DNA of 64,000 nt. Origin: an uncultured Desulfobulbus sp. (GTDB lineage Bacteria; Desulfobacterota; Desulfobulbia; Desulfobulbales; Desulfobulbaceae). The position numbers and the translations under genes were made by a program. The notes below the pieces were generated by a model. That model was given only the letters and a program-made list of their open reading frames with translations, was not told where the DNA came from and did not search any database. The DNA lies in contig NZ_OY762276.1 of NCBI RefSeq assembly GCF_963665445.1, forward strand, positions 2,679,501 through 2,743,500, written 5' to 3'. Positions 28,408 to 37,484 of this stretch are shown in pieces (position 1 is the stretch's first letter; every line of letters starts with the position of its first letter).

Positions 28408-29529
28408 ATGGACGTCAGTATTGTCGGTGCCAGCGGTGGTTGCGGCCGGGAGATCGTGACCCAGATCGTCCAGCAGCGCCTGCTTGAAAGCCGGGAGATT
28501 CTGCAGCTGGTGGGCAGCAACCCCAACTCCCGCAGACCGCACCTGCTTCACGGTTTTCGCGCCGACCTTCAGGATGCCTATGCGGAAATCATTCCCGAGC
28601 TCAACGTCACCGATGAACCGGCTGCAATTATCGGTGATGTGGTCGTTATTACCGGCGGCCAGACCTTTTCCACCACGCCCGGGGAAATCGGCAGGGCCTC
28701 CCGCGACATCCTCGCCCGGGCCAACGCCCCCGTCTTTGAGCGGTTTGCCCGTGCCCTGGCCCAACATCGCAGCAGCTTTCCGCCGGTGGTGATCATCGTC
28801 ACCAATCCAGTCGAATTGGGGGTGGCCATCTTTTCCCGCTATCTGCCGCGAACCCATGTCATCGGCATGGGCGCCTACTCCGATTCGGCCCGTTTCCGCT
28901 GGGAGATCGCCTCGGACCTGGGCATCCGCAGGCAACGGGTGCGCGGCTACATGCTGGGCGAGCACGGCAACGGCATGGTGCCCATCTGGAGCTCGGTCAA
29001 GGTCCAAGGCATGACCGAGAGGGAGTGGCAACGGATTCAGCCCCAGCTTCGCCGCGGCCTGACCACCGAAGACTACCACGAGTCCCTCCTCGCCCATCAA
29101 CACAAGATGATTGAGCTGATCAGCAGCGACCATCGCAACGGGGCGGTTCGCGCCCTGCAGTACGTACGGGACCTGCCGCCCGACCTGCGGGTGCCACTCA
29201 AACCCTTTGCCATTCACTATACCGATGCCAAGACCCAGACCGCGACTGCAGCCGCCACGGTGGAACTGGTCAAGGCCGTGCTTGAAGGGCGCCGGGTCGA
29301 AATTTCAGCCCAATACATGCACCAGGGAGAAAACGGTCTGCACGGCCCCTGCGGCGGACGTATTCTCCTTGCCGGCAATGTGCTGCAGGTGATGCCTGAT
29401 CGGGAATCCATGACCGCAACCGAACGGGAGTTGGTCAAACGCTCGGCAAGCGACATTGCAGCCAAGATCGATCAGTGGTGGCAACCGGAAACCAACAATG
29501 GGGGGAGCGCGCAATGCCATCTATCCTAA
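28408..29529 (+). CDS. Lactate/malate dehydrogenase-family protein
   Basis: The start at 28408 follows a GAGGAGCGG ribosome site, giving 373 residues. The NAD-binding glycine loop reads SIVGASGGCGREI. VTNPVELG and GEHGNGMVPIWSSV match the family's TNPV and catalytic GEHG motifs, with the expected His. The usual ITAGxPRKPG loop is replaced by VVITGGQTFSTTPGE, so substrate choice cannot be read as simply malate or lactate. It is cytoplasmic. An ACT-domain gene starts within its last 16 bases, suggesting coupled expression and possible allosteric partnership. Confidence 0.82.
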   Translation: MDVSIVGASGGCGREIVTQIVQQRLLESREILQLVGSNPNSRRPHLLHGFRADLQDAYAEIIPELNVTDEPAAIIGDVVVITGGQTFSTTPGEIGRASRDILARANAPVFERFARALAQHRSSFPPVVIIVTNPVELGVAIFSRYLPRTHVIGMGAYSDSARFRWEIASDLGIRRQRVRGYMLGEHGNGMVPIWSSVKVQGMTEREWQRIQPQLRRGLTTEDYHESLLAHQHKMIELISSDHRNGAVRALQYVRDLPPDLRVPLKPFAIHYTDAKTQTATAAATVELVKAVLEGRRVEISAQYMHQGENGLHGPCGGRILLAGNVLQVMPDRESMTATERELVKRSASDIAAKIDQWWQPETNNGGSAQCHLS

Positions 29530-29921
29530 AGGAGCATGAATCTTCAGCGAACGAAGAACCCAGACTCTGGCTGCTGGTGCTCACCACCCGTGACCATCCC
29601 GGCGACACGGCCGCCATTGCCTCGATATTCTCCGGCCGCGGAATCCAGATCGACTCCTTTATCGGCTTTGGCTCCATGGGGACCGAAGACGACAGCCACG
29701 AAGGACGGATCATGCTCACCTTTTACGCCTACAGCGAACGATGTCAGCATCTCTGCCGAATCCTCGAAAGTCTGGAGGCGGTGATTGCCGTTCGCTGCTG
29801 CCCGCAGGATGCGGCTGTCAACGAACTGCGGCTCAAGGCGCAAAGCATAAAAATGCTGCTGGGCACCATGGAAGAGAAGAGGCAGGTTATGAATACTCTG
29901 GAAAGGTATCTCAACAAATAA
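29514..29921 (+). CDS. ACT-domain small protein
   Basis: The 135-residue protein overlaps the dehydrogenase by 16 bases in another frame. WLLVLTTRDHPGDTAAIASIFSGRG (in parts: LVLTTRDHPGD, IASIFSGRGIQID) is an ACT-type ligand-binding fold, like the acetolactate synthase small subunit. The rest is charged helix. ACT domains bind amino acids or similar small molecules and regulate a partner enzyme; here that is likely the overlapping dehydrogenase. No catalytic motif was seen. Confidence 0.7.
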   Translation: MPSILKEHESSANEEPRLWLLVLTTRDHPGDTAAIASIFSGRGIQIDSFIGFGSMGTEDDSHEGRIMLTFYAYSERCQHLCRILESLEAVIAVRCCPQDAAVNELRLKAQSIKMLLGTMEEKRQVMNTLERYLNK

Positions 29922-29932
29922 AGCGTTTTATC

Positions 29933-29973
29933 TTGAAAACAGGAATCGTTCTTTGTTAATGATCTCGATTATC
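29933..29973 (+). promoter_or_regulatory. Promoter with overlapping Fur/PerR-like box before cytochrome c peroxidase
   Basis: TTGAAA (29933-29938) and TTAATG (29956-29961) are 17 bases apart. The segment 29955-29973, read on the other strand as GATAATCGAGATCATTAAC, matches the 19-base Fur consensus at 14 positions and covers the -10 element. Repression by a Fur-family protein is plausible but unproven. Confidence 0.4.
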
Positions 29974-30030
29974 ATCACCCCGTTCCCTCAAAAAACCGTG
30001 GATCAACAATCAACACAAAGGAGGTCTGTT

Positions 30031-31080
30031 GTGAAGAAATCCTATCTGGCCGCAGCATTAGTGCTGACCCTTGCCACCCCTTTCATCGCTCACACCACCG
30101 AGGGGGAGGCCCCCCTGCTCAAGGATGCCCAGGCCGAGTTCCAACCCATTCCGGACAAGGCTCCAGCCATCAAGGACAACCCCGCCACGGCGGAAAAAGT
30201 CGAGCTGGGCAAGATGCTCTATTTCGACCCCCGGCTCTCCAAGAGCGGACTGATCAGTTGCAACACCTGTCATAACGTCGGCATGGGAGGTGCCGACTAT
30301 CAACCGACCTCCACCGGCCACGGCTGGAAACAGGGCCCGCGCAATGCCCCCACAGTCCTCAACTCCGTCTTTAACCTGGCCCAGTTCTGGGACGGACGCG
30401 CCAAGGATCTCGCCGAGCAGGCCAAGGGACCGGTCCAGGCCGGTGTCGAAATGAACAACACCCCGGAAAATGTGGTCAAAACCCTCAACAGCATGCCGGA
30501 ATATGTGGCGCTTTTTAAGCAATCCTTCCCCGGCGAGGCCGATCCGGTGAGCTTCGACAACATGGCCCGGGCGATCGAAGTCTTTGAAGCCACCCTCATC
30601 ACCCCCGATTCCAAGTTCGACACCTTCCTCAAGGGCAATACCCAGGCCCTGAACGCCGAGGAGAAGGAGGGGCTCAAGCTGTTCATGGAGCACGGCTGCG
30701 TCTCCTGCCATGGCGGAGTCAACATGGGCGGCGATGGTTACTATGAATTTGGCGTGGTCAGCAAACCAAGCGAAAAGATCATCGCCGGCGACAAGGGCCG
30801 CTTTGCCGTGACCCAGGCAAAAAATGATGAATTTTCCTATAAGTCGCCATCGCTGCGCAACATCGACTTAACCCCGCCCTACTTCCATTCCGGCGTGGTT
30901 TGGGATCTCAAGGAGGCGGTAGCAGTGATGAACGACTCTCAACTGGGATCGGAGATGAAGGAGGAAGATCTGAGCAAGATTGTCGCCTTCCTCAAAAGCA
31001 CCACCGGCAAGCAGCCGCAGGTCATGTACCCGATTCTTCCCGCGCCGACCGCGACCACCCTCAAACCTGCCCTGGATTGA
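30031..31080 (+). CDS. Dihaem cytochrome c peroxidase, periplasmic
   Basis: The start is a GTG at 30031, six bases after AAGGAGG; the open frame extends further upstream but without signal or ribosome site. The 349 residues start with a signal peptide (KKSYLAAALVLTLATPFIA). Two haem c sites are present: C77-N-T-C80-H81 and C223-V-S-C226-H227. SPSLRNIDLTPPYFHSG is the usual CCP/MauG C-terminal signature. It reduces hydrogen peroxide with electrons from c-type cytochromes and protects anaerobes in the periplasm. A Fur-like box upstream suggests metal- or peroxide-dependent control. Confidence 0.93.
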   Translation: MKKSYLAAALVLTLATPFIAHTTEGEAPLLKDAQAEFQPIPDKAPAIKDNPATAEKVELGKMLYFDPRLSKSGLISCNTCHNVGMGGADYQPTSTGHGWKQGPRNAPTVLNSVFNLAQFWDGRAKDLAEQAKGPVQAGVEMNNTPENVVKTLNSMPEYVALFKQSFPGEADPVSFDNMARAIEVFEATLITPDSKFDTFLKGNTQALNAEEKEGLKLFMEHGCVSCHGGVNMGGDGYYEFGVVSKPSEKIIAGDKGRFAVTQAKNDEFSYKSPSLRNIDLTPPYFHSGVVWDLKEAVAVMNDSQLGSEMKEEDLSKIVAFLKSTTGKQPQVMYPILPAPTATTLKPALD

Positions 31081-31129
31081 TCCATTTGCTTCGGGCCGAT
31101 TGCCTGAACGTTTCCCTAGAACCGCAAAA

Positions 31130-31153
31130 CGGGGTGAAGCCATCTTCACCCCG
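31130..31153 (+). terminator. Stem-loop after cytochrome c peroxidase
   Basis: A perfect 10-bp stem, CGGGGTGAAG with CTTCACCCCG, has a 4-base loop and begins 49 bases after the stop. No T-run follows directly, so it may be a weak or factor-aided terminator. Confidence 0.5.
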
Positions 31154-31343
31154 CCTGTAATCTCTCTGTTGGGTGTGGGTTTCTTTTGCGTTTTTCGAGT
31201 ATACTCGCAAAAAACTGTCCACGACAGCCAAGCACCGCTTGCGGGCGGTAGCCGCCACGGCACCTTTTTCCAAACAAAATTGCCGAGGGCGGCGCGCGGC
31301 TTATCCACTCCGAATTTCCCTCAACGCAGGTCACAGTCACATC

Positions 31344-34004
31344 ATGCGGATTCTCTTCTTCCTGGTAGTCATTGCGGTCGCCGCAGTTGTCGGTTGGGGT
31401 TTCTCATATCATACCCCTTTCAATGCCCTCCTCGCCGGTTTGGTGGCCTACCTCCTCCTTGAGGTGTTCAGCCTCCGTCGCCGCATCAGCCGCCTTGAGC
31501 AGCAGGCCGTTGCCGTGCCGTCAAGAAGCAGAGCCACGGAGGAGGCGGCCATCCGGCCCCTGCCGGAGAAGACTTCCTCTGCGGCGCAACCGCCCTCAAC
31601 GGCCGCCCCCTTCCCCTCACGGGAAACAGCCTCCATTCCGCCACCACCCCGAATGCCCCCCCGGGAACCGGACAGCCCCCACCCGCTGCAGCCCGCGCTG
31701 GCAGGACTCATCGCTTTCATCACCGGTGGCAATCCGGTGCTGAAGATCGGCCTGGTGGTCTTATTTTTCGGGGTGGGCTTTTTGTTGAAATACGCGGCGC
31801 AGAACAACATGCTCCCGATCGAACTGCGCTTGGCCGGGGTGGCTGCCTGCGGCCTCGTGATGCTGATCATCGGCTGGCGGCTACGCGGCAACCATCGGCT
31901 TTACGGGCTGGGGCTCGAGGGCGGCGGCATTGGTGTGCTCTACCTGGTGGTCTATGCGGCCGCCAAATATTACCCCCTTATCCCCGGGCCGATGGCGCTG
32001 GCGATCATGGTCGGACTGGTGGCCTTTTCCGGTCTTTTGGCCGTGCTCCAGGATTCCAGGGGACTGGCCCTTTCCGGTTCGATCGGCGGATTTCTCGCCC
32101 CGGTTCTGATGGCCGAAGGCGGCGGCAGCCATGTGTTGCTGTTCTCCTATTATGGCCTGCTGAACTGCGGGATTCTCGGCATTGCCTGGTTCAAGGCCTG
32201 GCGTGAGCTCAACCTGGTGGGACTGGTTTTCACCTTTGGCCTCTTCTCCCTCTGGCTCTCAGCCGACTATACCCCGGCCTTGTTCGCCAGCACTGAACCC
32301 TTTCTCATCGGTTTCTTCCTCCTCTACTGCCTGATAGGGGTCCTCTTTGCCCTTCGCCAGCCACTGAACCTCCGCGGTTTCATCGACGGGCCGCTGGTTT
32401 TTGGCCTGCCCATCGTGTTCAGTTCCCTGCAGGCCTCTCTCACCCATGAGTACCGTTACGGTATGGCCTACAGCGCCCTTGGCCTGGGAGCCTGGTACAT
32501 CGGCCTTGCCCGTTTGCTTTGGAACCGCTTCAGCGAGGGCATTCGTCTGGTCACCGAGGCCTTTCTCGCACTCGGTGTGGTCTTTGCCAGTCTCGCCATT
32601 CCCCTGGGGCTGGATCCGCACTGGACCACCGCGGCCTGGGCCCTGGAAGGGGCAGCCATGATCTGGATCGGCGTTCGCCAGAAGCGGATGGCCGCGCGCA
32701 TCTTCGGCCTGATCCTCCAGGCCGGGGCTGCAGTGGCCTTTGTCGACCAGACCACCCTGCCGCCCGGCAGCCTGCTCTTTGCCAACCGGGTCTATCTCAG
32801 CTGTGGGCTGATTGGTATCGCCGCCCTGTTTTCCAGCCATTGGTTTGATCGTCTCGGGGAACGGGCCCGGACCTGGGAACAGCCATTGCCGCTTGCGCTG
32901 ATGAGTTGGGGACTGCTCTGGTGGTATGTCGGCGGGATGGCGGATCTTGAACGGCATTGGCAGCTGATCCAGCCGGAACCGGCCTTCCTGCTCTATGCCT
33001 GCCTCACCAGCGCAACCCTTGCCTGGATCTGTACACGGTATCAGTGGCAGCGCCTGGGGCTTGCCCTGTTGTTGCTCCTGCCGATGATGGCCCTGGTGTT
33101 CGCCAACCAGGTCGTTGAGCACCACCTGCTCCTTGACCGCCTTGGTTGGCTTGCCTGGCCGCTGGCCTTCATCCTGCAATATGGGCTGGTTAAAAAATAT
33201 GAACGTCTCTGGCCGGAGCGAACCGGGATGGTTGTCCACTGCGCAAGCCTGTGGCTGCTGCTTCTGGTCATGAGCACTGAAACGGGTTTTCGGGTCGACC
33301 GCATCGCCGGACTGACCGGGGCATGGTCGGCGGCCGCCTGGGCCCTGGTACCGACGATGATGCTCTACCTTCTTGAATTCCAGGGCCAACATCTCGCCTG
33401 GCCGGTACAGAGCTCCCCACGGCTCTACCACGGTATTGCCACCGATGTGCCGGTTCTCGCGCTGCTGCTGTGGAGCCTGGGCTCATTTGCCGCAAGCGGC
33501 AACCCGGCTCCCTTGCCCTATATTCCGTTTCTGAACCCGTTGGAACTGATCGAACTGGCGATCCTGCTCCTGGCCCTGCTGCGCTGGCTGCGGAAGACAA
33601 CGGTCTGGCCCCCCAAGGCACAGCTCCTGCTTCCGGGACTGATCGCTTTTTCCTGGCTCAATGTGGTCACGGGCCGCTCGGTCCACTTCTTCACCCGCAT
33701 TCCCTACACCATGGAGGCGCTGTTTGCCTCCCATGTCTTTCAGGCCGCCATCGCCGCACTCTGGGCCCTGCAGGCCCTGTCGTTGACGGTCTTCGGCGCC
33801 CGCAGGGAACAGCGCCGAACATGGCTGACCGGGGCGGTGCTTCTTGCCCTGGTTGTGTGTAAACTCTTTGTGATTGATCTCTCCGGAACCGGATCGATCG
33901 GCCGGATCATCTCTTTTCTGGTGGTCGGGCTCTTGATGCTGGTGATCGGCTACTTTGCGCCCCTGCCCCCCAAAACAACCAATGAGCCGCCTCATGCCCT
34001 GTAA
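31344..34004 (+). CDS. DUF2339 polytopic membrane protein
   Basis: The start at 31344 (MRILFFLVVIAVAAVVGWGF) gives 886 residues. A first membrane helix and short cytoplasmic coil are followed by a Pro/Ser-rich linker (about 60-125). More than twenty hydrophobic segments follow, beginning with GNPVLKIGLVVLFFGVGFLLKYAA, a hallmark of DUF2339. The function of the family is unknown, though it is often beside a DUF3999 gene, as here; the next gene overlaps its last 23 bases. Together they probably form an envelope complex. Confidence 0.85.
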   Translation: MRILFFLVVIAVAAVVGWGFSYHTPFNALLAGLVAYLLLEVFSLRRRISRLEQQAVAVPSRSRATEEAAIRPLPEKTSSAAQPPSTAAPFPSRETASIPPPPRMPPREPDSPHPLQPALAGLIAFITGGNPVLKIGLVVLFFGVGFLLKYAAQNNMLPIELRLAGVAACGLVMLIIGWRLRGNHRLYGLGLEGGGIGVLYLVVYAAAKYYPLIPGPMALAIMVGLVAFSGLLAVLQDSRGLALSGSIGGFLAPVLMAEGGGSHVLLFSYYGLLNCGILGIAWFKAWRELNLVGLVFTFGLFSLWLSADYTPALFASTEPFLIGFFLLYCLIGVLFALRQPLNLRGFIDGPLVFGLPIVFSSLQASLTHEYRYGMAYSALGLGAWYIGLARLLWNRFSEGIRLVTEAFLALGVVFASLAIPLGLDPHWTTAAWALEGAAMIWIGVRQKRMAARIFGLILQAGAAVAFVDQTTLPPGSLLFANRVYLSCGLIGIAALFSSHWFDRLGERARTWEQPLPLALMSWGLLWWYVGGMADLERHWQLIQPEPAFLLYACLTSATLAWICTRYQWQRLGLALLLLLPMMALVFANQVVEHHLLLDRLGWLAWPLAFILQYGLVKKYERLWPERTGMVVHCASLWLLLLVMSTETGFRVDRIAGLTGAWSAAAWALVPTMMLYLLEFQGQHLAWPVQSSPRLYHGIATDVPVLALLLWSLGSFAASGNPAPLPYIPFLNPLELIELAILLLALLRWLRKTTVWPPKAQLLLPGLIAFSWLNVVTGRSVHFFTRIPYTMEALFASHVFQAAIAALWALQALSLTVFGARREQRRTWLTGAVLLALVVCKLFVIDLSGTGSIGRIISFLVVGLLMLVIGYFAPLPPKTTNEPPHAL

Positions 34005-35385
34005 AAAGATACTCCATGCCCTCGCTCTGATCATGCTGCTGTGGAGCCCGGTTTGCGCCTGGTCCAAGTCCCTTGCGCCCAAAGATTTCGCCTACGGCGC
34101 TCGCCTGCAGATCACCGACCCGACCGGCCTCTATGGAGCTCGGCTGCCGCTTTCGATTTACCAGAAGCTGCAACAAGACGATCAGGGCGATCTTCAGGTG
34201 TTCAACGCCGCTGGTCAGCCGGTACCGCAGTTGCTCCGCCGCCAAAGCGCCTCCCCGGAACCGCTTCGCCAAGCAGTGCCCTTCTTTCCCTTGCCGATCG
34301 AACAACACACCCCATCCCCTGATCTCGCCATTCGCGTCCAACGCAACAGTGACGGATCCATCATCACCGTTGACAGCGGCAAAGGGGCAAGGTATCCCGA
34401 CACCAGCGGATCCTTTCTCCTTGATCTCAGCAAGACGACCCCGCCTCCCTCTGCGCTGGAGCTCGCCTGGGAGGCGGTCGGCGCCAACGAAATGATCAGC
34501 CTGCGCGTTTGCGCAAGCAGGGACCTGAGCTCCTGGGGCATTCTGCGCGACAGGGTTGTACTCGCGGAGTTGCACTACAACGGCGGCACGGTCAGCAGGC
34601 GGAGCTTTCCCCTGCCGGCGGCAAGCGCGCCCTATCTGCGTATCGACTGCCGCGACTGCCAACAGCCACTCAATCTCTCCACGGTGACCGCGATATCGGG
34701 AGCACGGCCAGAGCGTGATCAGTTCCAGTGGCAGCCGCTCACCGATGGGCAGATCGGCAAAGAAAAAGGCTGGTGGCGAGTCGAATATCACAACCCGTCC
34801 AGATTCCGGGTCACGGCCCTAGACCTCACCTTTCCCCTGGCCAACAGCCTGGCCCGGGTGAGCATAGAATCGAGGAACAGCTCTACCGAGGCCTGGAAAA
34901 AGGTCGGCAGCGGCGATTTTTACCGCCTGGACCTGCAGGGGAGCACCTTCACCAGTGCCGTTCTTCCCTGCGTGGCCACCAGCGACCGCTACTGGCGAAT
35001 GACGATCGGCGAGAGCCAGGCCCTTTCCGATCAAAGCCAACTTCCCCGGCTCAGCCTGGGCTGGCATCCAGACACCCTGCTCTTTCTCGGCCGCGGTCCC
35101 GGCCCCTATACCCTGGCCTTTGGCAAGGCGGACATGGAACATGGTGGAGCCGTCCGCGATCCTCTGCTGGAAAAAATCCTGGAACACAACGGCAGCGATG
35201 CCCATCTCATCGCCATCGAACCGGGGGCGATCAGCGCATTGGCCGGCGAACAGGCCCTGCAGCCGAACAAGCCCCCCCTGCCCTGGAAACGAATCCTGCT
35301 GTGGGCCGTGCTCATTGCAGGAGTGGGCCTGCTCGCCCTGATGGTTCGATCGGTCTTTCGGGAGATGCAGCGCAAACAGGGGTGA
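33982..35385 (+). CDS. DUF3999 exported, membrane-anchored protein
   Basis: The 467-residue protein begins MSRLMPCKKILHALALIMLL, a signal peptide ending near VCAWS. A large extracytoplasmic, beta-rich region includes PYLRIDCRDC. The C-terminal membrane helix is ILLWAVLIAGVGLLALMV, with a short basic tail. The start overlaps the DUF2339 gene, so translation is probably coupled. ATG 33994 is an alternative start. The role is unknown; topology suggests a periplasmic partner of the DUF2339 protein. Confidence 0.82.
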   Translation: MSRLMPCKKILHALALIMLLWSPVCAWSKSLAPKDFAYGARLQITDPTGLYGARLPLSIYQKLQQDDQGDLQVFNAAGQPVPQLLRRQSASPEPLRQAVPFFPLPIEQHTPSPDLAIRVQRNSDGSIITVDSGKGARYPDTSGSFLLDLSKTTPPPSALELAWEAVGANEMISLRVCASRDLSSWGILRDRVVLAELHYNGGTVSRRSFPLPAASAPYLRIDCRDCQQPLNLSTVTAISGARPERDQFQWQPLTDGQIGKEKGWWRVEYHNPSRFRVTALDLTFPLANSLARVSIESRNSSTEAWKKVGSGDFYRLDLQGSTFTSAVLPCVATSDRYWRMTIGESQALSDQSQLPRLSLGWHPDTLLFLGRGPGPYTLAFGKADMEHGGAVRDPLLEKILEHNGSDAHLIAIEPGAISALAGEQALQPNKPPLPWKRILLWAVLIAGVGLLALMVRSVFREMQRKQG

Positions 35386-35419
35386 TCATTTCGCCTGCCC
35401 GGCCAGACAGACAGATTCG

Positions 35420-37417
35420 TCAGATCTTGAAACCCTCGACAATGGACTTAAGCGTTGCCGCCAGATGCTGCAGTTCATCGGCACTGCTCTTGACTTGACG
35501 GCTGCTGCCGGAAATCTCGGCTGAGGCGGAGTTGACCGTGGCGATATCCTGGGTGATCGAGCCTGCGACCATGGAACTCTGATTGACGTTCTCGTTGACC
35601 TCGGACATACCCTGGGAGGCCTGGGCGATATTGTCGGCGATCTCCTGGGTGGCGGAGCTCTGCTCGGCAACCGCGGTGGAGATGATGGAGACGATCTCGT
35701 TGACGTTGTTGATCACCTCGGAGATCTGGTTGATCTCCTCAACGGTGGTCGCCGTGGTCATCTGCACCTCCTCGATCTGTTTCTTGATATCCTGAGTGGC
35801 GGCGGCGGTCTGCTTGGCCAGCTCCTTGATCTCGTTGGCGACCACCGCAAAGCCCTTGCCCGCCTCCCCGGCGCGGGCGGCCTCGATGGTGGCATTCAAG
35901 GCCAGCAGATTGGTCTGTTCGGAAATCTCGGTAATCGCCTCGGTCACCTTGCCAATTGCCTGGGCAGCCTTGCCCAGCTCGGCCATACGAACCGAGGTGG
36001 TCCCGGCCTGTTCAACCGCTGCCAGGGAGATGGAGTGCGCTTGCTGCGCATTGTGGGCGATCTCGCCGATGGTGGCGGTCATCTCTTCGGCGGCACTGGC
36101 CACCATGGAGGTGTTGGTAGTCGACTGTTCCATGGCCGCGGCCACGTTGTTGAGGTTGGTGGTCATCTCTTCGGCGGCGGCGGCCACGCTGTCGGCCCGG
36201 TGCGAGGTATCCTCGGAGCTGGTGGAGAGATCCGAGGCGATCTTGGCCAGATCCACGGAAGATGCGTCAATCGACCGGGTGTTGCCCGCTATTTCACCGA
36301 TGATCCCCTGGAGTTTCTCGATAAAAATATTGAACCACCGGGCAAGCTCACCGATCTCGTCCTGCGAGTTGACCTGTAAACGCATGGTCAAATCGCCCTC
36401 TCCCTGGGCAATATCCTGCAGCCCGGCAACCGCCTCTTTCAACGGCCGGGTGATGGAACGGGAGAAAACGAGCACAACCCCGCAGACCAGGACCACGGCG
36501 ATGATCGTGGTCAACAAGATGGAATTGCGGATGGAGGTGGAGGCGGCGAGAAACTCCCCCGCATCCTGGGTCACGGCCACGCTCCAGCCCTTGAGCGGTA
36601 CCGGTGCGTATCCGGCAATCTTGGCTACGCCACGGAAGACGTAATCAAGGGCGCCCTGATCGCCTGCGCGCATGGCCCTGGTGATGGACGCCATATCCGG
36701 AAGGGTATTGAGATCAAGGGTCATCTCCAGTTCTTTCTTGGGATGGGCAATGATCAACCCATCGCTGTTGCACATGAAGGCATAGCCGGTCTGGCCCATC
36801 TTCACGCCGGACACATGCTGGGTCAGGGGAGCCGCCTTGAGCGACAGGCCGAAAATACCGAGAAAATCGCCGGACAACGAGGTGACCGGTGCACAGAGCA
36901 CATAGATCACATCGCCGGTGACCTTGGAGTGGACCACCTCGCCGACAACCGGCTTACCCGTGCTCCTGGCCTTTTGAAAATAATCCATATCCGCAAGGTT
37001 GACGCCCTTGTATTCCTTGCCGCTGGCTAATTCGCCGGTGTACATGTAGCCTTTGTCGTCGGTGACGAAGATGCCCAAGTAACTGTCGTCAAGCTGTTTG
37101 AACTTGTCCTTCATCTGTTGGCGCAACTGGGCGATATCCGACGTTGCAGCAGTCAGCCCCTCCTTTTTGATCTTTTCCCCGATCAGACGGACATTGGTAT
37201 CCACCGCATGGGCCGCCGCTGTCTTCAACTGCGCATCCAGGGTCGACTCGACTAACTCCGCCAGTTTATGAGCCTGGGAGGCGGCGTTGTTTCGGGCCGT
37301 CTCCGTGAGCGCGGTGGAAGATTTGGAGACCGCAAGAAACCCCACCACCAACAGCGGCAGGGCTACTGCCACACAGCCACCGGCGATAAGTCGAAAACCG
37401 ATTGAGCGAATATTCAT
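35420..37417 (-). CDS. Methyl-accepting chemotaxis protein with Cache sensor
   Basis: The 665-residue protein has an N-terminal membrane helix (about 10-30) and a periplasmic double-Cache domain (about 35-280; [29 protein letters not shown]). A second helix (about 290-312) precedes HAMP ([21 protein letters not shown], in parts) and a long signalling coiled coil. The kinase-contact tip is canonical ([19 protein letters not shown]). It should relay small-molecule signals to CheA/CheW. No C-terminal CheR-binding pentapeptide is seen. Ribosome site AAGGAGG supports the start. The ligand is unknown. Confidence 0.95.
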   Translation of the reverse strand: MNIRSIGFRLIAGGCVAVALPLLVVGFLAVSKSSTALTETARNNAASQAHKLAELVESTLDAQLKTAAAHAVDTNVRLIGEKIKKEGLTAATSDIAQLRQQMKDKFKQLDDSYLGIFVTDDKGYMYTGELASGKEYKGVNLADMDYFQKARSTGKPVVGEVVHSKVTGDVIYVLCAPVTSLSGDFLGIFGLSLKAAPLTQHVSGVKMGQTGYAFMCNSDGLIIAHPKKELEMTLDLNTLPDMASITRAMRAGDQGALDYVFRGVAKIAGYAPVPLKGWSVAVTQDAGEFLAASTSIRNSILLTTIIAVVLVCGVVLVFSRSITRPLKEAVAGLQDIAQGEGDLTMRLQVNSQDEIGELARWFNIFIEKLQGIIGEIAGNTRSIDASSVDLAKIASDLSTSSEDTSHRADSVAAAAEEMTTNLNNVAAAMEQSTTNTSMVASAAEEMTATIGEIAHNAQQAHSISLAAVEQAGTTSVRMAELGKAAQAIGKVTEAITEISEQTNLLALNATIEAARAGEAGKGFAVVANEIKELAKQTAAATQDIKKQIEEVQMTTATTVEEINQISEVINNVNEIVSIISTAVAEQSSATQEIADNIAQASQGMSEVNENVNQSSMVAGSITQDIATVNSASAEISGSSRQVKSSADELQHLAATLKSIVEGFKI

Positions 37418-37484
37418 TTGTCCTCCTTGAGTGAGCTGGGAAAGGAACGCTTTGTTCCCCGGTTGTCTGTATCAGTCAAAAAAA

